A stretch of DNA of 64,000 nucleotides, taken from contig NW_022985439.1 of NCBI RefSeq assembly GCF_010093595.1, positions 1,717,822-1,781,821 on the forward strand, in the 5' to 3' direction. This stretch comes from Mytilinidion resinicola (lineage: Eukaryota > Ascomycota > Dothideomycetes > Mytilinidiales > Mytilinidiaceae). Both the position numbers and the translations under genes were made by a program. A model generated the notes under the pieces. That model was given only the letters and a program-made list of their open reading frames with translations. It did not search any database and had not been told where the DNA came from. This document shows positions 42,743-53,926 of the stretch, piece after piece. Every line of letters begins with the position of its first letter. The first letter of the stretch is position 1.

Positions 42743-43619
42743 TCAGGGAACACGCTCACCAAACGCAGCTACATACCACTCCTGGCTCTCCCACAGGCCA
42801 TAGTTCTTCTTTTTGGCCAGCCACGCTGTGCGGTTCTTCTGGAGCTCCAGCCAGTGTAGAAGCAGCCCCGCCTTCTTCTCGCTCAGGCCGGCGAGCTGTG
42901 CTGGGAAGAACTTGATACGGAAAGGTACAGTCCCGTCTAAGCCGCGCTGTGAGCTCTGATGCCACCATAAGACCGAAAGCATGAAGTCCATGTGCTCCAG
43001 CAAGGTGATATCTCCACCCATATCCATGAAAGCCCGCCAGCTGGCCAATTCAGTGTCTAGAACGGTTGGAAAATTGACAACGCTGAGGTCGGGGTTGATG
43101 CTGTTGGCGATGGCTGCAGACTGAGCAGCCCACCCAGCAAGATGGCCCTGCCAGTCGATCTTTGGTCGAGCAAGGCGGCTTGTTGAGTATGCAGCCTTAA
43201 CTTGTCGCTCGTAATCAGCCACTTGAGATCGAAGCTGTTCAATGTGGGATGTGGCCTGGATGGCGGAGGCCTCAGCGGTTTCGGTGGCGGATGTGCGGTT
43301 GTCTTCCAAAACGTGCTGCTCAACCTGAGGGGCAGCCTGAGTGGCGGAGGCCTCAGCGGTTTCGTTGTTGGATGCGCGGTTGGCGGAGTTTTCCACGTGT
43401 TGCTCGATCGGGGGGACACTGTCAATTGTGATACATGTTGAAGCCAAGAAAAAAGGAACTTACCCCTAATTCGGCTTCGCTATCAGACGTAGGGTCGGCC
43501 TGGGGTTCAAGCTCAGCCTTTGCCGCTGCTCGGGTAGTACGCGTAGACTGGGCAGACTCTCGGCGCTTTTTGGGCTCATTGCCGGACTTCGGACTCTTCG
43601 TCTTGCGCTTAGTGGCCAT
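42743..43619 (-). pseudogene. Unknown protein with 27-residue tandem repeat and apparent frameshift
   Basis: Exon 1 (43619-43464) starts with an ATG and encodes a Lys/Arg-rich, probably nuclear head (MATKRKTKSPKSGNEPKKRR). A consensus donor GTAAGT and acceptor GACAG define a 45-base intron (43463-43419). Exon 2 (43418-42743) encodes two copies of a 27-residue unit (EQHVENSANRASNNETAEAS, and again EQHVLEDNRTSATETAEAS) and a conserved-looking helical end (WRAFMDMGGDITLLEHMDFM, LLLHWLELQKNRTAWLA). The phases do not match: exon 1 ends in phase 0, while the long frame needs one base fewer in the run of six G (plus strand 43410-43415). It is therefore a frameshifted gene, a sequence error in the run, or a mis-modelled intron. 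No function recognised. Confidence 0.5.
43259..43420 (-). repeat. Two 81-base tandem repeats inside the coding region
   Basis: GGCGGAGGCCTCAGCGGTTT occurs at about 43262 and 43343, with flanks also alike, giving a period of 81 bases (27 codons). It matches the protein repeat of the surrounding gene. Confidence 0.7.
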
Positions 43620-44211
43620 ACTAGGGGTGGTCAGGTCAGCCTATGACAGTAGGAGCGGTCAGTAGTGGACGAACAAGCAGGCGGAGCGACGAGTGCTAGA
43701 GGGGAAGGCTAGCCAGAGGCCCTGCTTTTGATGGGAGAGGAAGTGAATGGAGTCTTACCTGCTTATTTGCCTTTTCTGGCCTATGGCTGGTTGGTGAAAG
43801 GAAGAAGAAGAACTTTCATCTTGGCCGGGGGTTTTATGTTTTTGTCTTGGCAGTGTGTCTTGGCAGTCCAAAAGACCCGTGGACGCCGAGACACTCAGAT
43901 GACCTCACTGTTCGGAACACTTTGTGACCCTGATGACGCCGTCTGAGGTGGCCCAGAGAGCTATGAGCCTCGTCAAAACTATCGTTTTACCATTTTGAAT
44001 AACATGCCAGAGGACCTCAAACGGTGCTGAACAAGTGTACACAATCCTTGTGTGTACAGTAGTTGGTTACAAGTTTGGGCACGCTCTACGATCGTGTCGT
44101 CTTCCATGTGCGTTTTGGGGGTTCAGATAGCGTGGGAAGACACCCCAGGAGGTATGAGAGGCTCGAAGAGGTGGATGTCACGTTCCGGAGGCCGCAAATC
44201 TGATCCTGCTC
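43620..44211. other. Intergenic region with a MITE-like element
   Basis: This holds the promoter of the minus-strand unknown gene and the 3' flank of the F-box-like gene, plus the short inverted-repeat element at 43937-44059. No gene seen. Confidence 0.5.
43937..44059. repeat. MITE-like short inverted-repeat element, copy 1
   Basis: The left end reads CGCCGTCTGAGGTGGC and the right end ACCTCAAACGGTGCT (44014-44028), an imperfect inverted pair about 90 bases apart. A GTGTACAC hairpin arm follows. The core is clearly alike to the copy at 55712-55803 (shared CAGAGAGCTAT and GAGGACCTCAA). It is a non-coding dispersed repeat. Confidence 0.65.
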
Positions 44212-45631
44212 TCAATGCAAAAGTTGCGTCGAAAAAGAGTCTTCCAAGATACCCTGAAACTGCGGATCCTGAAGCTCAATCTCAGTGAAGGTGTGATTAT
44301 GGAACTGACCGCCACCTACGCACTCCATGTCAGCTGTGTTCGTAGCTAGGTCATTGTGGAAAGCAGTTTTCAAGTCGGCGCCTTCATCTCGTAACAACTC
44401 GAGCATTAGAGATCCACTGTCGTAGCGGGTACATACCTAGAGAGCCTATGCCTTTGAACTCGTCGCACTTAAGTGCAGCATCACATTGCTTTAAAGAGCT
44501 TGGAAGATAGCTTGAGATGTCGAGCGGCTTTTTGTCGCCCTGCGAGCGTATTTGTAGTTTTGTAAGGCGGGATTGCGCAATCACATCAAGCAGTTCTGTG
44601 ATGACCGTCGCACCAAGTCGCTCATCGGTCCCAATCTTGAGCACACGAAGAGATGGCAGATGGGCTTTCCAGGCCTCAAGCATTGGAAGCGTGAGAAAAG
44701 CTGAAGGTAGCCTACTACTCATGTGGGATATCTCAAGGCTCGTCAACGGTCGCATGCGTGCGACGACAGATTCGGTCAAGGACAAGACCCCGTCTGGACG
44801 GATACCGTGGTCATGATCGTAAGTCTCCGGATAGCGATACAGGCTTAGGCTATCTAGTGATTTAAGACTAAGAAAAATCTCAAGGAGCTCGTCCGGTGTG
44901 CTGGTACTGCGGCCTGTGAAACGGAGAAAGCGAAGGTGTTGGAAATTGCGCAGAAACTCAATGTCATGGAGATGCGAGAAGAATGAGAACGTAGACATCC
45001 TAGGAAATGCGTTTGATATCATCTCCAGGAAAATTCGGGTTAAAGGGTCCATTCTAACATCCCGATGTGCGAGATTAACCCAGCAATAACGCACGTTCGG
45101 CATACGGACTAAAGCTGTCCATATTTCTTCGATCAGGTCTTCGTCGGGCGGAGGCTTTGTCTTGGGAAATAGCATTTTGCCAAATTGGCGGGCCTGACGG
45201 AGGATTTTGTTCTCTCTTGGTGCCATGTCTTCTCGGCGTTCGTATGGCAGAGGATCCCCGAGTTCTCCAAGTTGCTTACTCCACCAAGCCGCAGTATTGG
45301 AGGCCACATCTTCAAGGCCTTCTTTCTCAGATGCTTGACTAGCTGCATGTCGAAAGCTAAGCCAACGATCATGCAGGATCTGAATTGAGACATCTTTGAC
45401 ATGCTCAAGCAGGTTCGGGTTTCCCGCCGCAGTCCATTCAATCAGACGTTCAAAGCTTCCGAAGTATCGCGTCCATTCGAAGTATACCGGAAATGCTTCT
45501 GAACGGATCTGATGGCTTACTAGAAGAATGTTCCGGCTGTGGCCTGCGTCAAATCGATTGAATACGAGGGTGTAGATAGCGAGCCGCAGCTCGACTGGGA
45601 GACCAAGGAAAGAAGCCGCTTTCATCGCCAT
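44212..45631 (-). CDS. F-box-like / leucine-rich protein
   Basis: Main exon 45631-44437 plus a proposed second exon 44387-44212, joined over a 49-base intron (GTATGT ... CTAATG ... GAG) to give 456 residues; without splicing the product stops earlier at 44384 with 415. The N-terminus FLGLPVELRLAIYTLVFNR is the F-box-like start seen in many fungal proteins of this sort, followed by irregular leucine-rich stretches (LRFLRFTGRSTSTPDELL, LKSLDSLSLYRYPE, LTSLEISHMSSRLP). F-box proteins recruit targets to SCF ubiquitin ligases; here the F-box is weak, so that role is tentative. The second exon (acidic, DLATNTADMECVGGGQFHN) is the less sure part. Confidence 0.7.
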
Positions 45632-46065
45632 TACGGTCTGTGAGCAATGAAAAATTAACGTAAAATGTTGTCGCTAAATCAAAAGGCCTCTCAACATTGA
45701 AGATGGGGCTTCAAATAGCTGATGGTGATGCAAACCAACGTCGGACGTTGACTTTGAGATGCCGGGTGCACAAGTCACGCTAGGACAATCACAGCATAGC
45801 CACATTTCAGGGTGCAATACGCAGCCAGATAGAAGTCCACTCCAATGAATTAATCTCCAGAAGTATCTACACCACGCCATGAGAAACGCCAACCAGGAAG
45901 GCGGATAGACTCCAGTCTTCTACAAAAAGGATCCCATACAACGCAAGCCAACCGGGTATCAAGCCCTTGGTCGATCAGCAACCTTATAGAACCGCCAAAC
46001 ATGCAATTATTAATTACCGCCACAACCACCAACGCCCTCCACCGCTCCAAACCTACGCCAATCTA
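45632..46065. other. Intergenic region, 0.4 kb
   Basis: Promoter of the F-box-like gene and 3' flank of the kinesin gene. No gene seen. Confidence 0.5.
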
Positions 46066-49000
46066 TCAGTTCTCGTGACTTCTGAGCCTCCTCCTTCCAG
46101 GCCCTACGCTTGCACTGAAGTTGACCACGGGCAGGTTCTCCCTATCACCGACACCCGGGCCCATACCTGCACCCGCCACCGTCTTCCGCGTGCCCTTCTT
46201 GTTCATTGACTTCATAGGCAGCTTGCTAATGCCGCCATCAATTACTCCTGCATTCGTATTCTGCCGCTTGAGCGGGGGCATGGAAACTTTGTCAAGCTCG
46301 GAGGGAGTCGCAAGGGTTGATGCCGAAGCGGAGGTTGAAAGGTCGCCCGTAACAATATTCACGTCCAGTTCCCGAAGACTCGGTGCTGTGCCCGCACTCG
46401 TAGCACTGGAAGGTCGAATGTTTGTAGACGCGGCAAAAAGATTTGATCCAATGAGTTCTGTAGGCGAAGAGACAGGGTCGTTAAAAACCATTCCCTTAGT
46501 CGGGCTACGGTTTGAGTCTGACCCTGACTCCGGGCGGCCACGGAGACGCGACAACAACGAGTCATGTGGTTCAGTCCTAGGTAGTGTAGAAGGAAACGCG
46601 TACTGCATGCGTTGGGGAGTCTCTCCGGTAGGAACGTACTCAAACAAGGTCTGGTCTTCGATTCCTGCACGGAGGTCTCGCAGTGGTGCGCGTATTTCTG
46701 CGTCGGAGGCAAGTTGTGGGAGCATAGATTGGAGGGCGGATGTGTGAGATGCCATGTCGGTGTCGAGCTCTTTAACGCGGTCGAATGAAGTCGAAAAGTG
46801 CTCGTCGATGCTGGAGTAAGATGACTGCACATTGGCGGCCAACGAGCCCAACGAGGAGGTGTGAGCGGCGTGATGAGAATTGTTCTGGGCGCGGACTCGT
46901 GACACGATCTCGTCCAGGGAATGGAGTTGAGTATCCATGTGTGCTTTCTGAGCAGAAACAATCTCCACTGTACTATCATGAACGGACGTCGTGGTGTTAC
47001 GAAGTGAGGTCGTGTGGTCGTTTGCGGCCTGAACTAATTAGCTTAGAACTGTGAATCGCAGAATATCTTCTACTTACGGAAAAGTCGGCCTTGATCTTCG
47101 CCTTCACGTTGTCTCTTGATTTCGTTACGCCACCAATGATATCTTTCGACTTCCCTACCCAATTGTCCATGCCCTGGTTATAAGCATTGTGTGTGATGTG
47201 ATAAGCGGCATGCGAAGAATCGATGCTTTCGTTGACATTAAGCATCTTGCCAGCGAATCGACTTTCTTGTGCCTCCGCTGTCGAGTTTATTAGGGATGTC
47301 ATCTGCGTCAGAAGGTTTTGCCGCTCCTCTGCAGCCTTGAGCTTCTCTTCTTCTATTATTTGCGACAGTCGACCTTGCGCAGATGTGTTGGCCGCCAAAA
47401 GAGCCGTATCTGCCTGCACAATTTGTTGTCGGAGTTGATCTGCCTCCGCTTGTTGTTCATGGAGGTGCTTGATCAGGTCCGTGAAGGTATCCTTAAAATC
47501 GCGGCCGAGTCCAATATATGACGAGTGTAGCTATGAGAGCATTAGTAATATGTTTAGACTCTGTTTCGTATCGCACGAGTCATAATTACCTGGGTATGGA
47601 ATGCGTCCAGCTCCGTCACAATTCCCGCAGAAATCTTTTGAGCAGCAGCTGATAGGTCATCGAGACCAGCTCCAACCTTCTCTTTGACATCTTCTCGTAG
47701 CGTCTTGATCTCTTCCAGCACTTCGTTCATATCATCTCTGGCCTTGGCAGTTTGTTCATTCACCTCCGTTTTGGAAGACTCGAAGGACTTCACCTTCTCC
47801 TGTAGAAACGCTTGTGAAGTTCCGAGTTTCAACAGCTCATCCTGAACAAATCCTTGCATCCGAAATGCTAAAGTTTGCATCAACTGGTCTTGCTGAGCTT
47901 GGAACTCAGCAATGCGGTTCTCCACGACAAGTGTCGTTTCCGAAACTTCGGACTGCGTCGAAGTCCAGTGCTTCCGGTTTTCGGATTGGAGATCGGATCT
48001 ACGGCGCAGCTTGGAGTGCAGCCCACCAATATCAGTCGTCGTCTTCCCTAGGGCAGATATCAAGTCGTGGCCAATGGTAACCAGTTCCTCCTCTGTCTTC
48101 TCATGGGCTCTCCTCATCGTAGTTTCGTCAGCCAGATTCTGTCGGGTATGTGCCAGAACTACTTCGGTCTTCTCCAGCAGACTCTTCGTGCCCTCCAGAA
48201 CTAATTTCGTCGCGTCGTTATCCTTCTTCATGCTGTTGAAGCTGCTTGTAAGAGAGAACAGCTCCTGAACCTTGTTTCGAAGGTTCACTTCCATAGTCTC
48301 AATCTTGTCGCGCTGCTCCTCGCTAAGAATTCTTCTCGACTCGCTTTCAGTCATGATTTCTTCATACGACTCTTGAGTAAGATAGACACCATTACGTTGA
48401 CGGGTTGCTATGAGCTCGCTCTTCAACTTCTCGATCTCGCCTGTGAACTCTCTAAGAAGGGTTTTCTTCGAGACCATCTGATTGATTTGTGGCTTGTTTC
48501 GGATGTTCTTCGCTCGGAATGCATAATCCAGAGTGGAAATCGTCTCCTCAAGATTACTCTTCGCTGGTGATAATGTGGCGATGATACACGTCTTAGTTCG
48601 TCCGCCTAAGGAGTCTTGTAAAAGACGCGTCAACTTGGATTCTCGATACGGAATATGGGATCCTCGTTCGACCAGGGCATTGATAACACGGCCTAGGGTT
48701 AACAAGCTCTTGTTTATGAGACCTGCTTCTGCGGCGCGCTTGTTCTCGGCTCCACTGCGTTGGATGTTCTCACTGCCAGCCAAATCGACCAGGTTGAGTT
48801 TTCCGGCGCTAATGAAATCTTCTCCAGTGTCGCTTGTTCGCTTGATGTAGATTGTGACTGTGAAAACGGTGTGACTTCGGGAACTTAGGTCATTGCATTT
48901 CGTCGCTGCAACTTGGCGCTTGTGACTTCCTTCGCGTAGAAGTTGAATTCCTTTGGCGGCGGACTTGATGTGCGATTCTTCCACGCCCTGGACCATCGTG

Positions 49001-49803
49001 GAGCTGTGACCCTTCTTGCTGTTGTCTTCGTAAATTTTTAGCTTGACACCGTCGTCTGGCGAGAGGAGATCCCGAAGTTCTTCATTATACAATTCGATGA
49101 AGGAACACTTCACTGAATGCTCTGAGTCTTCACTTTCGAGTTTGTTGAATAAAGAATACAGAGCTCGCGGGATGATGCCAGCCGCATCTGGCTGAGGAAG
49201 CATGTCGGAAATGTCGCCGGACATGGTATATGTTTTGCCAGTTCCAGTTTGGCCATACGCAAAGATAGTACAATTAAAGCCACTTAGTACCTGGGAAGAC
49301 TGTTAGCTTGCTCTCAGAGTGCAATCTTATGTGCATACCTCATCAAGTATAGGCGCAACTACTTCATCGAAGATAATGCCCTGATCTGCAGCGGGCGAAA
49401 ACACCTTGTCGAAGGAGTACGTCTTGTTACTCAGTGCACTGGGGCCCATGGAAAGGCCGACGGTCTTTCCCTTGATTCCATCTGTCGATACCACGACGCC
49501 ACTATTCTCGCGGACCTCGCGATCATTACGGCCTCGACACCGGACAACAACATTGATATTCGTCTCTTCGCCGCCGTCATTCTCAAAATCTCTTTCTTTC
49601 CTTTTTCCTCCAACCTGCGATGTTGCTGGCGATCGGGCTCGTGAAGCGTTGGTTGCAAAAGATGCGACGGAATCGGTAGGTGAGGCTCGACCGTTCAGTG
49701 CAGGTGTGCCAGAGCGACCGCGCATGTTCAGTGGAGGGCGAGTGCTGGGGCGCATTGTGGGAACCTTCTTGGGTGGATGGACGCCCCGAGGAAGACCGGA
49801 CAT
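46066..49803 (-). CDS. bimC: Kinesin-5 (BimC family) mitotic motor
   Basis: Four exons: 49803-49339, 49290-47590, 47530-47078, 47028-46066; 1193 residues, the usual size for fungal kinesin-5. The ATG at 49803 is the first in frame; further upstream the frame has only a TTG. A Pro/Arg-rich head precedes the motor. The motor domain shows the P-loop GQTGTGKT (residues 168-175, spanning the first exon junction region), NDLSSRSHTVF and LNLVDLAGSE, then the neck and long coiled coils. Near the C-terminus lies a BimC box, GETPQRMQYAFP, whose Thr-Pro is the Cdk1 site that guides the motor to the spindle. As a homotetramer the protein slides antiparallel microtubules and is normally essential. Confidence 0.95.
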
Positions 49804-50388
49804 ATTCAAGGTTGAATATGGGGGTGGTGCTGTGTGGTTAGCAATGCTCGTGGAGAGTTGACGCTGTAAACATGCCAGCCCCGGTTTGTTTTGGTCAACA
49901 GGGAACCGCGCCAAGCAGACAGGGCTCCTTCCTTATCTTATCGCCATCACGTGCCCGCTCCACCGTCTGTCTTCTGGACATCTTTCACCCTCGTGCCTCA
50001 TTCACTCTGGAGCCTTCAAGTATCCAATAACTCACTGATTCACATAGACAGTGGCAAGCACGCTCTTTGACCTAGTCGCCTCGTGGTAACAGCTCAAACC
50101 TCCAGCCAAACGTTCGCACATTCCTGCTCAACTACCAATCTCCCCGCCTTAAAGCTACCGAAGATCCCAAGGCACCGACTACAAAGCTCTATAGAAGAAT
50201 CTAGGTGGTCGACTATAGCCCTTTGACCCTTTTCGCTTTGCACCACATCATGTTCTAAGCTGTGGCCCCTATGACTCCACGTTTGTTGTCTCACCTGCCT
50301 CGTGAACGCTGCACGAGGATACAGTACCAACTCCGGCCCTCACTATACACCCAACACCCCCAAGGACCACTCCGCATTCGGGTGAGAT
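49804..50388. other. Divergent promoter, kinesin-5 / PHAF1-like
   Basis: 585 bases between two divergent starts. No gene or clear motif beyond pyrimidine-rich stretches. Confidence 0.5.
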
Positions 50389-52056
50389 ATGGACAACGTA
50401 GATAATACCACGATGCAAGTGGTTCCTGGCCGCTCAGTGGGCTTTATGAGTACGTTCACAGCTCCGATACCGCACCACACCCTCGTTCAAGCTTCCATTT
50501 GCTAATAACTGCTAAGAACAGCCCTGGGATGCTCGCTTCATGAAACTCTCACCACCATCAAAACCGAAGTGAAAGCTTTCCCGAAATTCGAACTATACCA
50601 CGACCTCGACCAACCCATCATCACGCCGATCCACCTCGTTCTCCCTGAGAATGGGCTGCGCCTCCAGTTTGATGGACCCGATCAACGACTCAGACTTATC
50701 GAAATCCGAGATTTTGTGAAGGCCAAGCTAGTATATAAGGACGTAGAGGTGTTCAAAGCGCCGGACGGAGCTGGTGGGGTTATGTCAGGACCCGCGGGCC
50801 CAAGGTTTAGGCATATCTATGACAAGCTGTTGGGACCTACCTACGGCGGTGAATACCTCCCGCCGAAGGACGAGGGAGAGGCGCGAGGGATATACAACCT
50901 TTCATATCCGGGAATTGCCTTCAACTTTCCAGTGCAGCACTCTGCCTTTTCGCCCAAGAAAGACTTTATCTCATTACTCTCGTCCTCGGCGACTGGGCCT
51001 GCGACTTCTATGGCGGTTTTCAGCGGAGAATCCTGGCAAAAGGCACGCGGAACCCTGTTCACAGCGATTCCACCCAACCCAAGATCTCTTACTCTTGCAG
51101 GGAAGGGCAAGGATGGTGGTCCGGACGAAGTTGAAATTGCGAGAATACATGGCGAAGGCAGGATAGAACTGGTTCGACGTTCTAGCTCATCTTTCTGGCT
51201 CATCTTAAGCGAAACAACGCCTCAGGACCTTATCATGGAACTTGGCGCACCTGACTCAATCTACCGGAAGAACGACCACAGGTTGTCCATTCACAAAGAA
51301 AGGCGGGCGAGTGACGCATCAGAGAACTCATCCGGGGGTATTTCACGTGATGGACACGATGATGGCTTGGACTCCGATCACGGCTCAATAGTCGGCACTG
51401 ATAATGAGGATGAATGGGAGGACGACGACGATATGGTTGCTGAGGCTAACGAGCGAGAGGTGGCCGCCGCAGAACACTTCTACAACTACTACCATCACGG
51501 ATTCGACATTCTGATCTCGCAACCTACGCAGATCTCGCCGGCATCGCCTACATCAGAACGTCGGGAACTTGACGAGAACGAAGAGGGCGCACTTAGCGTT
51601 CAGCCCTTGAATCACCTAACGGCCACCAAGATTATCTTCCACGGTAACATCCCAGGCTCCTACCAATTCAACCGCCACCGCCGGAGCCGATGGACGTTAG
51701 AGCATGTCCCATCGGGACAGTACAAAGACCCTCTTAACTCAGAGATGCGTTTTGCAGATATTTCAGGGCGGCTGAGAGAGGTCTTCAAATCGTACTACGA
51801 AAGTGAAGAGGAAGAGCGACTACAGCAACGTGGGATGGCGTTAAACCGAGGCTGGGGTGATAGTCCGGGGAGTAGTTGTGAACTTCTCGGTGGCTGGGAA
51901 GATGCATCTGGGATGAAGAAGAAGTTCGCGAATGCGTCTTCCGTGAACACAGATGCCGCAGACGGTAGTGTGGGGAACGTGGAGCTTTTCGGTTTCCCGG
52001 GTATGATCTTCGAGGTGCTGAAGAACGGAGCTGTGGGGTGTTTGACCGTCTATTGA
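50389..52056 (+). CDS. PHAF1 / UPF0183 (C16orf70-like) family protein
   Basis: Exons 50389-50449 and 50522-52056; 531 residues. The short first exon encodes the family start (MQVVPGRSVGFM joining TLGCSLHETL), which is missing from the single long open frame. Conserved stretches include LPENGLRLQFDGPDQRLRLI, YPGIAFNFPV, ELGAPDSIYRKNDHRL and YYHHGFDILI. A low-complexity acidic insert (about residues 270-320) separates the two halves, and the C-terminus ends FGFPGMIFEVLKNGAVGCLTVY. In animals the family member PHAF1 (MYTHO) links to autophagy; the fungal role is not established. The gene is divergent from kinesin-5. Confidence 0.92.
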
Positions 52057-52728
52057 GTTCGGTCTACTTACTCGCATGGGTCGTCGCTGCTGTCATAATG
52101 ATGCATGGGGCATCTGGACAGGGCGTCGTCTGGTCGCATTTCGTTACGGTGTTTGGAGTACCTGACTAAAGGCATATGGGGAGGGACCATGCATGTTGAT
52201 TACCTTAGATTCTAATTAAGAATACCCATCACTACGTTCCTGGTATCTAGTACCCGCAGTAGCGTCATACATCAATAGATGACACCCGCTCAACCTGTGC
52301 GATATAGTCCTTCAGACGCTTTATTACCCCAATCACTTGCCTAGTGGTGTACACAGCTATAACACAGCACGTGAGTGCGGAGGATTCCTGATAAGACGCG
52401 CCACCCATATTGAGCTTCTAGGACGGGAAGGTGGGATATCCAGATTCTCAGGTATGACGAGCGTTCAAGTGTGGTCTCGCTAATGTCATCAAGTACTCTG
52501 CCCGTGTGTACACCTGCCACTGCATGGAGTGCTTAACAAATTTGTACATAGCCCAAAGGCGAAGAGCATCTATTTTCTTTTTAGATCCCTGAAAAAGTAT
52601 TGAAGCAATCCAAGCAGTAGCAGACAGGTGTACACACGAGACAACTTATTCTAGAATTAATGTGCCGCTTTTTCCATGCCCCGCATGGATGATATCCTCA
52701 CATCTCTTTCAAAACATCGAGAGCATAT

Positions 52729-52772
52729 CAAGGGACTTCGGACGGTGGTAAAACGGGGTATACATTAGTACG
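52729..52772 (+). repeat. Dispersed repeat end, copy A
   Basis: GGGACTTCGGACGGTGGTAA followed by a TATAC-containing stretch. It matches the ends found near 53019, 53251 and, on the minus strand, 58571-58603. Probably one terminus of a decayed element. Confidence 0.55.
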
Positions 52773-53016
52773 GGTGTGGGTACGGAGGTCTGCATCCATT
52801 GCTTGATGTGTTTCATTGATATGCGATCTCAGACTAGTTGAGAAGTTAGAGGGAGGTTTCAGCCGCTTGGCATCCGGGCATATAGGTTTGAAGGGGCTCA
52901 TGAGTGCGGTTAAGGCTACTGTACACTTGCTTGATGCTATTAGAGGGGCCTCAACGAGCTTAGCAGTCAGTCAAAAGCATGAGCTTCTGTTTCGTCCCGT
53001 TCTATGATCACCGATC

Positions 53017-53058
53017 GAGGGACTTCAGACGGTGGTATAATGGGATATACTGTACAGC
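53017..53058 (+). repeat. Dispersed repeat end, copy B
   Basis: GAGGGACTTCAGACGGTGGT followed by a TATAC-containing stretch, very close to copy A; similarity continues weakly for about 70 bases downstream (ACATCCAT, GATCTCA). Confidence 0.55.
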
Positions 53059-53250
53059 AATTGTCCAGAGGGTACATCCATAATCTGATCTCATTCTCGA
53101 ACTAAGTCGAAGCTAAGATACCAAACACAGTATTCATGACATCAGAAGGGATCTAGTACACTGGCGTAGCGCTATTTGAGGTGCCTCGGCGAGGTCAGTA
53201 GTTGGACATGATGATACGCGCACGTCTTGCTCAGACGTGCGATAGTGTAT

Positions 53251-53282
53251 TTAAGAACCTCGGACGGTGGTGGAGTGGCTTA
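53251..53282 (+). repeat. Dispersed repeat end, copy C (short)
   Basis: AAGAACCTCGGACGGTGGTG aligns with the start of copies A and B but diverges sooner. Confidence 0.4.
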
Positions 53283-53533
53283 AGCTAGAGTTTGTGTTCG
53301 TGTTTGTGTTCATGATTAGTCGTTTGCATAGAAATGAAGACCGTAGGCTATTGAAAAGGGTAATATTTGTGATGTCGCTGATGTGTTCTTGCGCTGAATC
53401 CGATCCAATGTTCAAAGGCTCCACCATACAAAGGACAATGATACTTTGCATCTCGAGATTAAACATTTTCAAAAGTCAACAGATGAGAAATTGAGAGATG
53501 GCACCTTCCCTATTGTATAGCTACTGCGTCTCG

Positions 53534-53761
53534 TCATAGATATCCGCACACTGTTCGGCCACCGCTTGTCGTGCCTCGTGGTATTTTCAGAATATTGGTT
53601 CAGACGGAAGTCCCGCCTTTTGAACTGGTAAACTCGTCAGGCTGCCCCAGGCAGCGGCAAAGGAGTGTACATAGATTGGAAATGTGATCTGTCGCCCTCG
53701 GTTTCTGAAAATACCTCGACGCACCACAAGCGGTGACAGAACAGTGTGCGGATATCTATGA
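53534..53761. mobile_element. MITE-like element with about 58-base terminal inverted repeats
   Basis: Left arm 53534-53592 and right arm 53703-53761 are inverted copies (TCATAGATATCCGCACACTG begins the left arm; its complement ends the right arm) with about six mismatches. The inner ~110 bases carry no coding frame. Size (228 bases) and long inverted ends fit a non-autonomous DNA transposon; no target duplication was recognised at the borders, so the superfamily is open. Confidence 0.7.
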
Positions 53762-53926
53762 TATCGCACTGCACGCAAGCGCTTTGAATATGCTCGTTGT
53801 GGAAGAAAAGTAACTCAATATTGCCAACGAATTAAAGGTGTAGCGGCGACTACGGGTATCTAGAAGAGAACGGAGAGGACTTAAGAGAGAAATGAAATGG
53901 AACAAAAAAAGTACTCGGTAACAGGA

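Larger units (their letters stand above)
52057..53926. other. Repeat-rich intergenic region, 1.9 kb
   Basis: No coding gene supported. It holds degenerate repeats at about 52729, 53019 and 53251 and an inverted-repeat element at 53534-53761, listed separately. The region looks like a landing zone of small non-coding mobile elements. Confidence 0.55.

Noticed and set aside
43057..43425. Pro-rich 122-codon minus-strand frame
   Set aside because: Alternative frame through the 81-base repeats; the frame with conserved helical segments is preferred. It is not the frame reached from exon 1 either.
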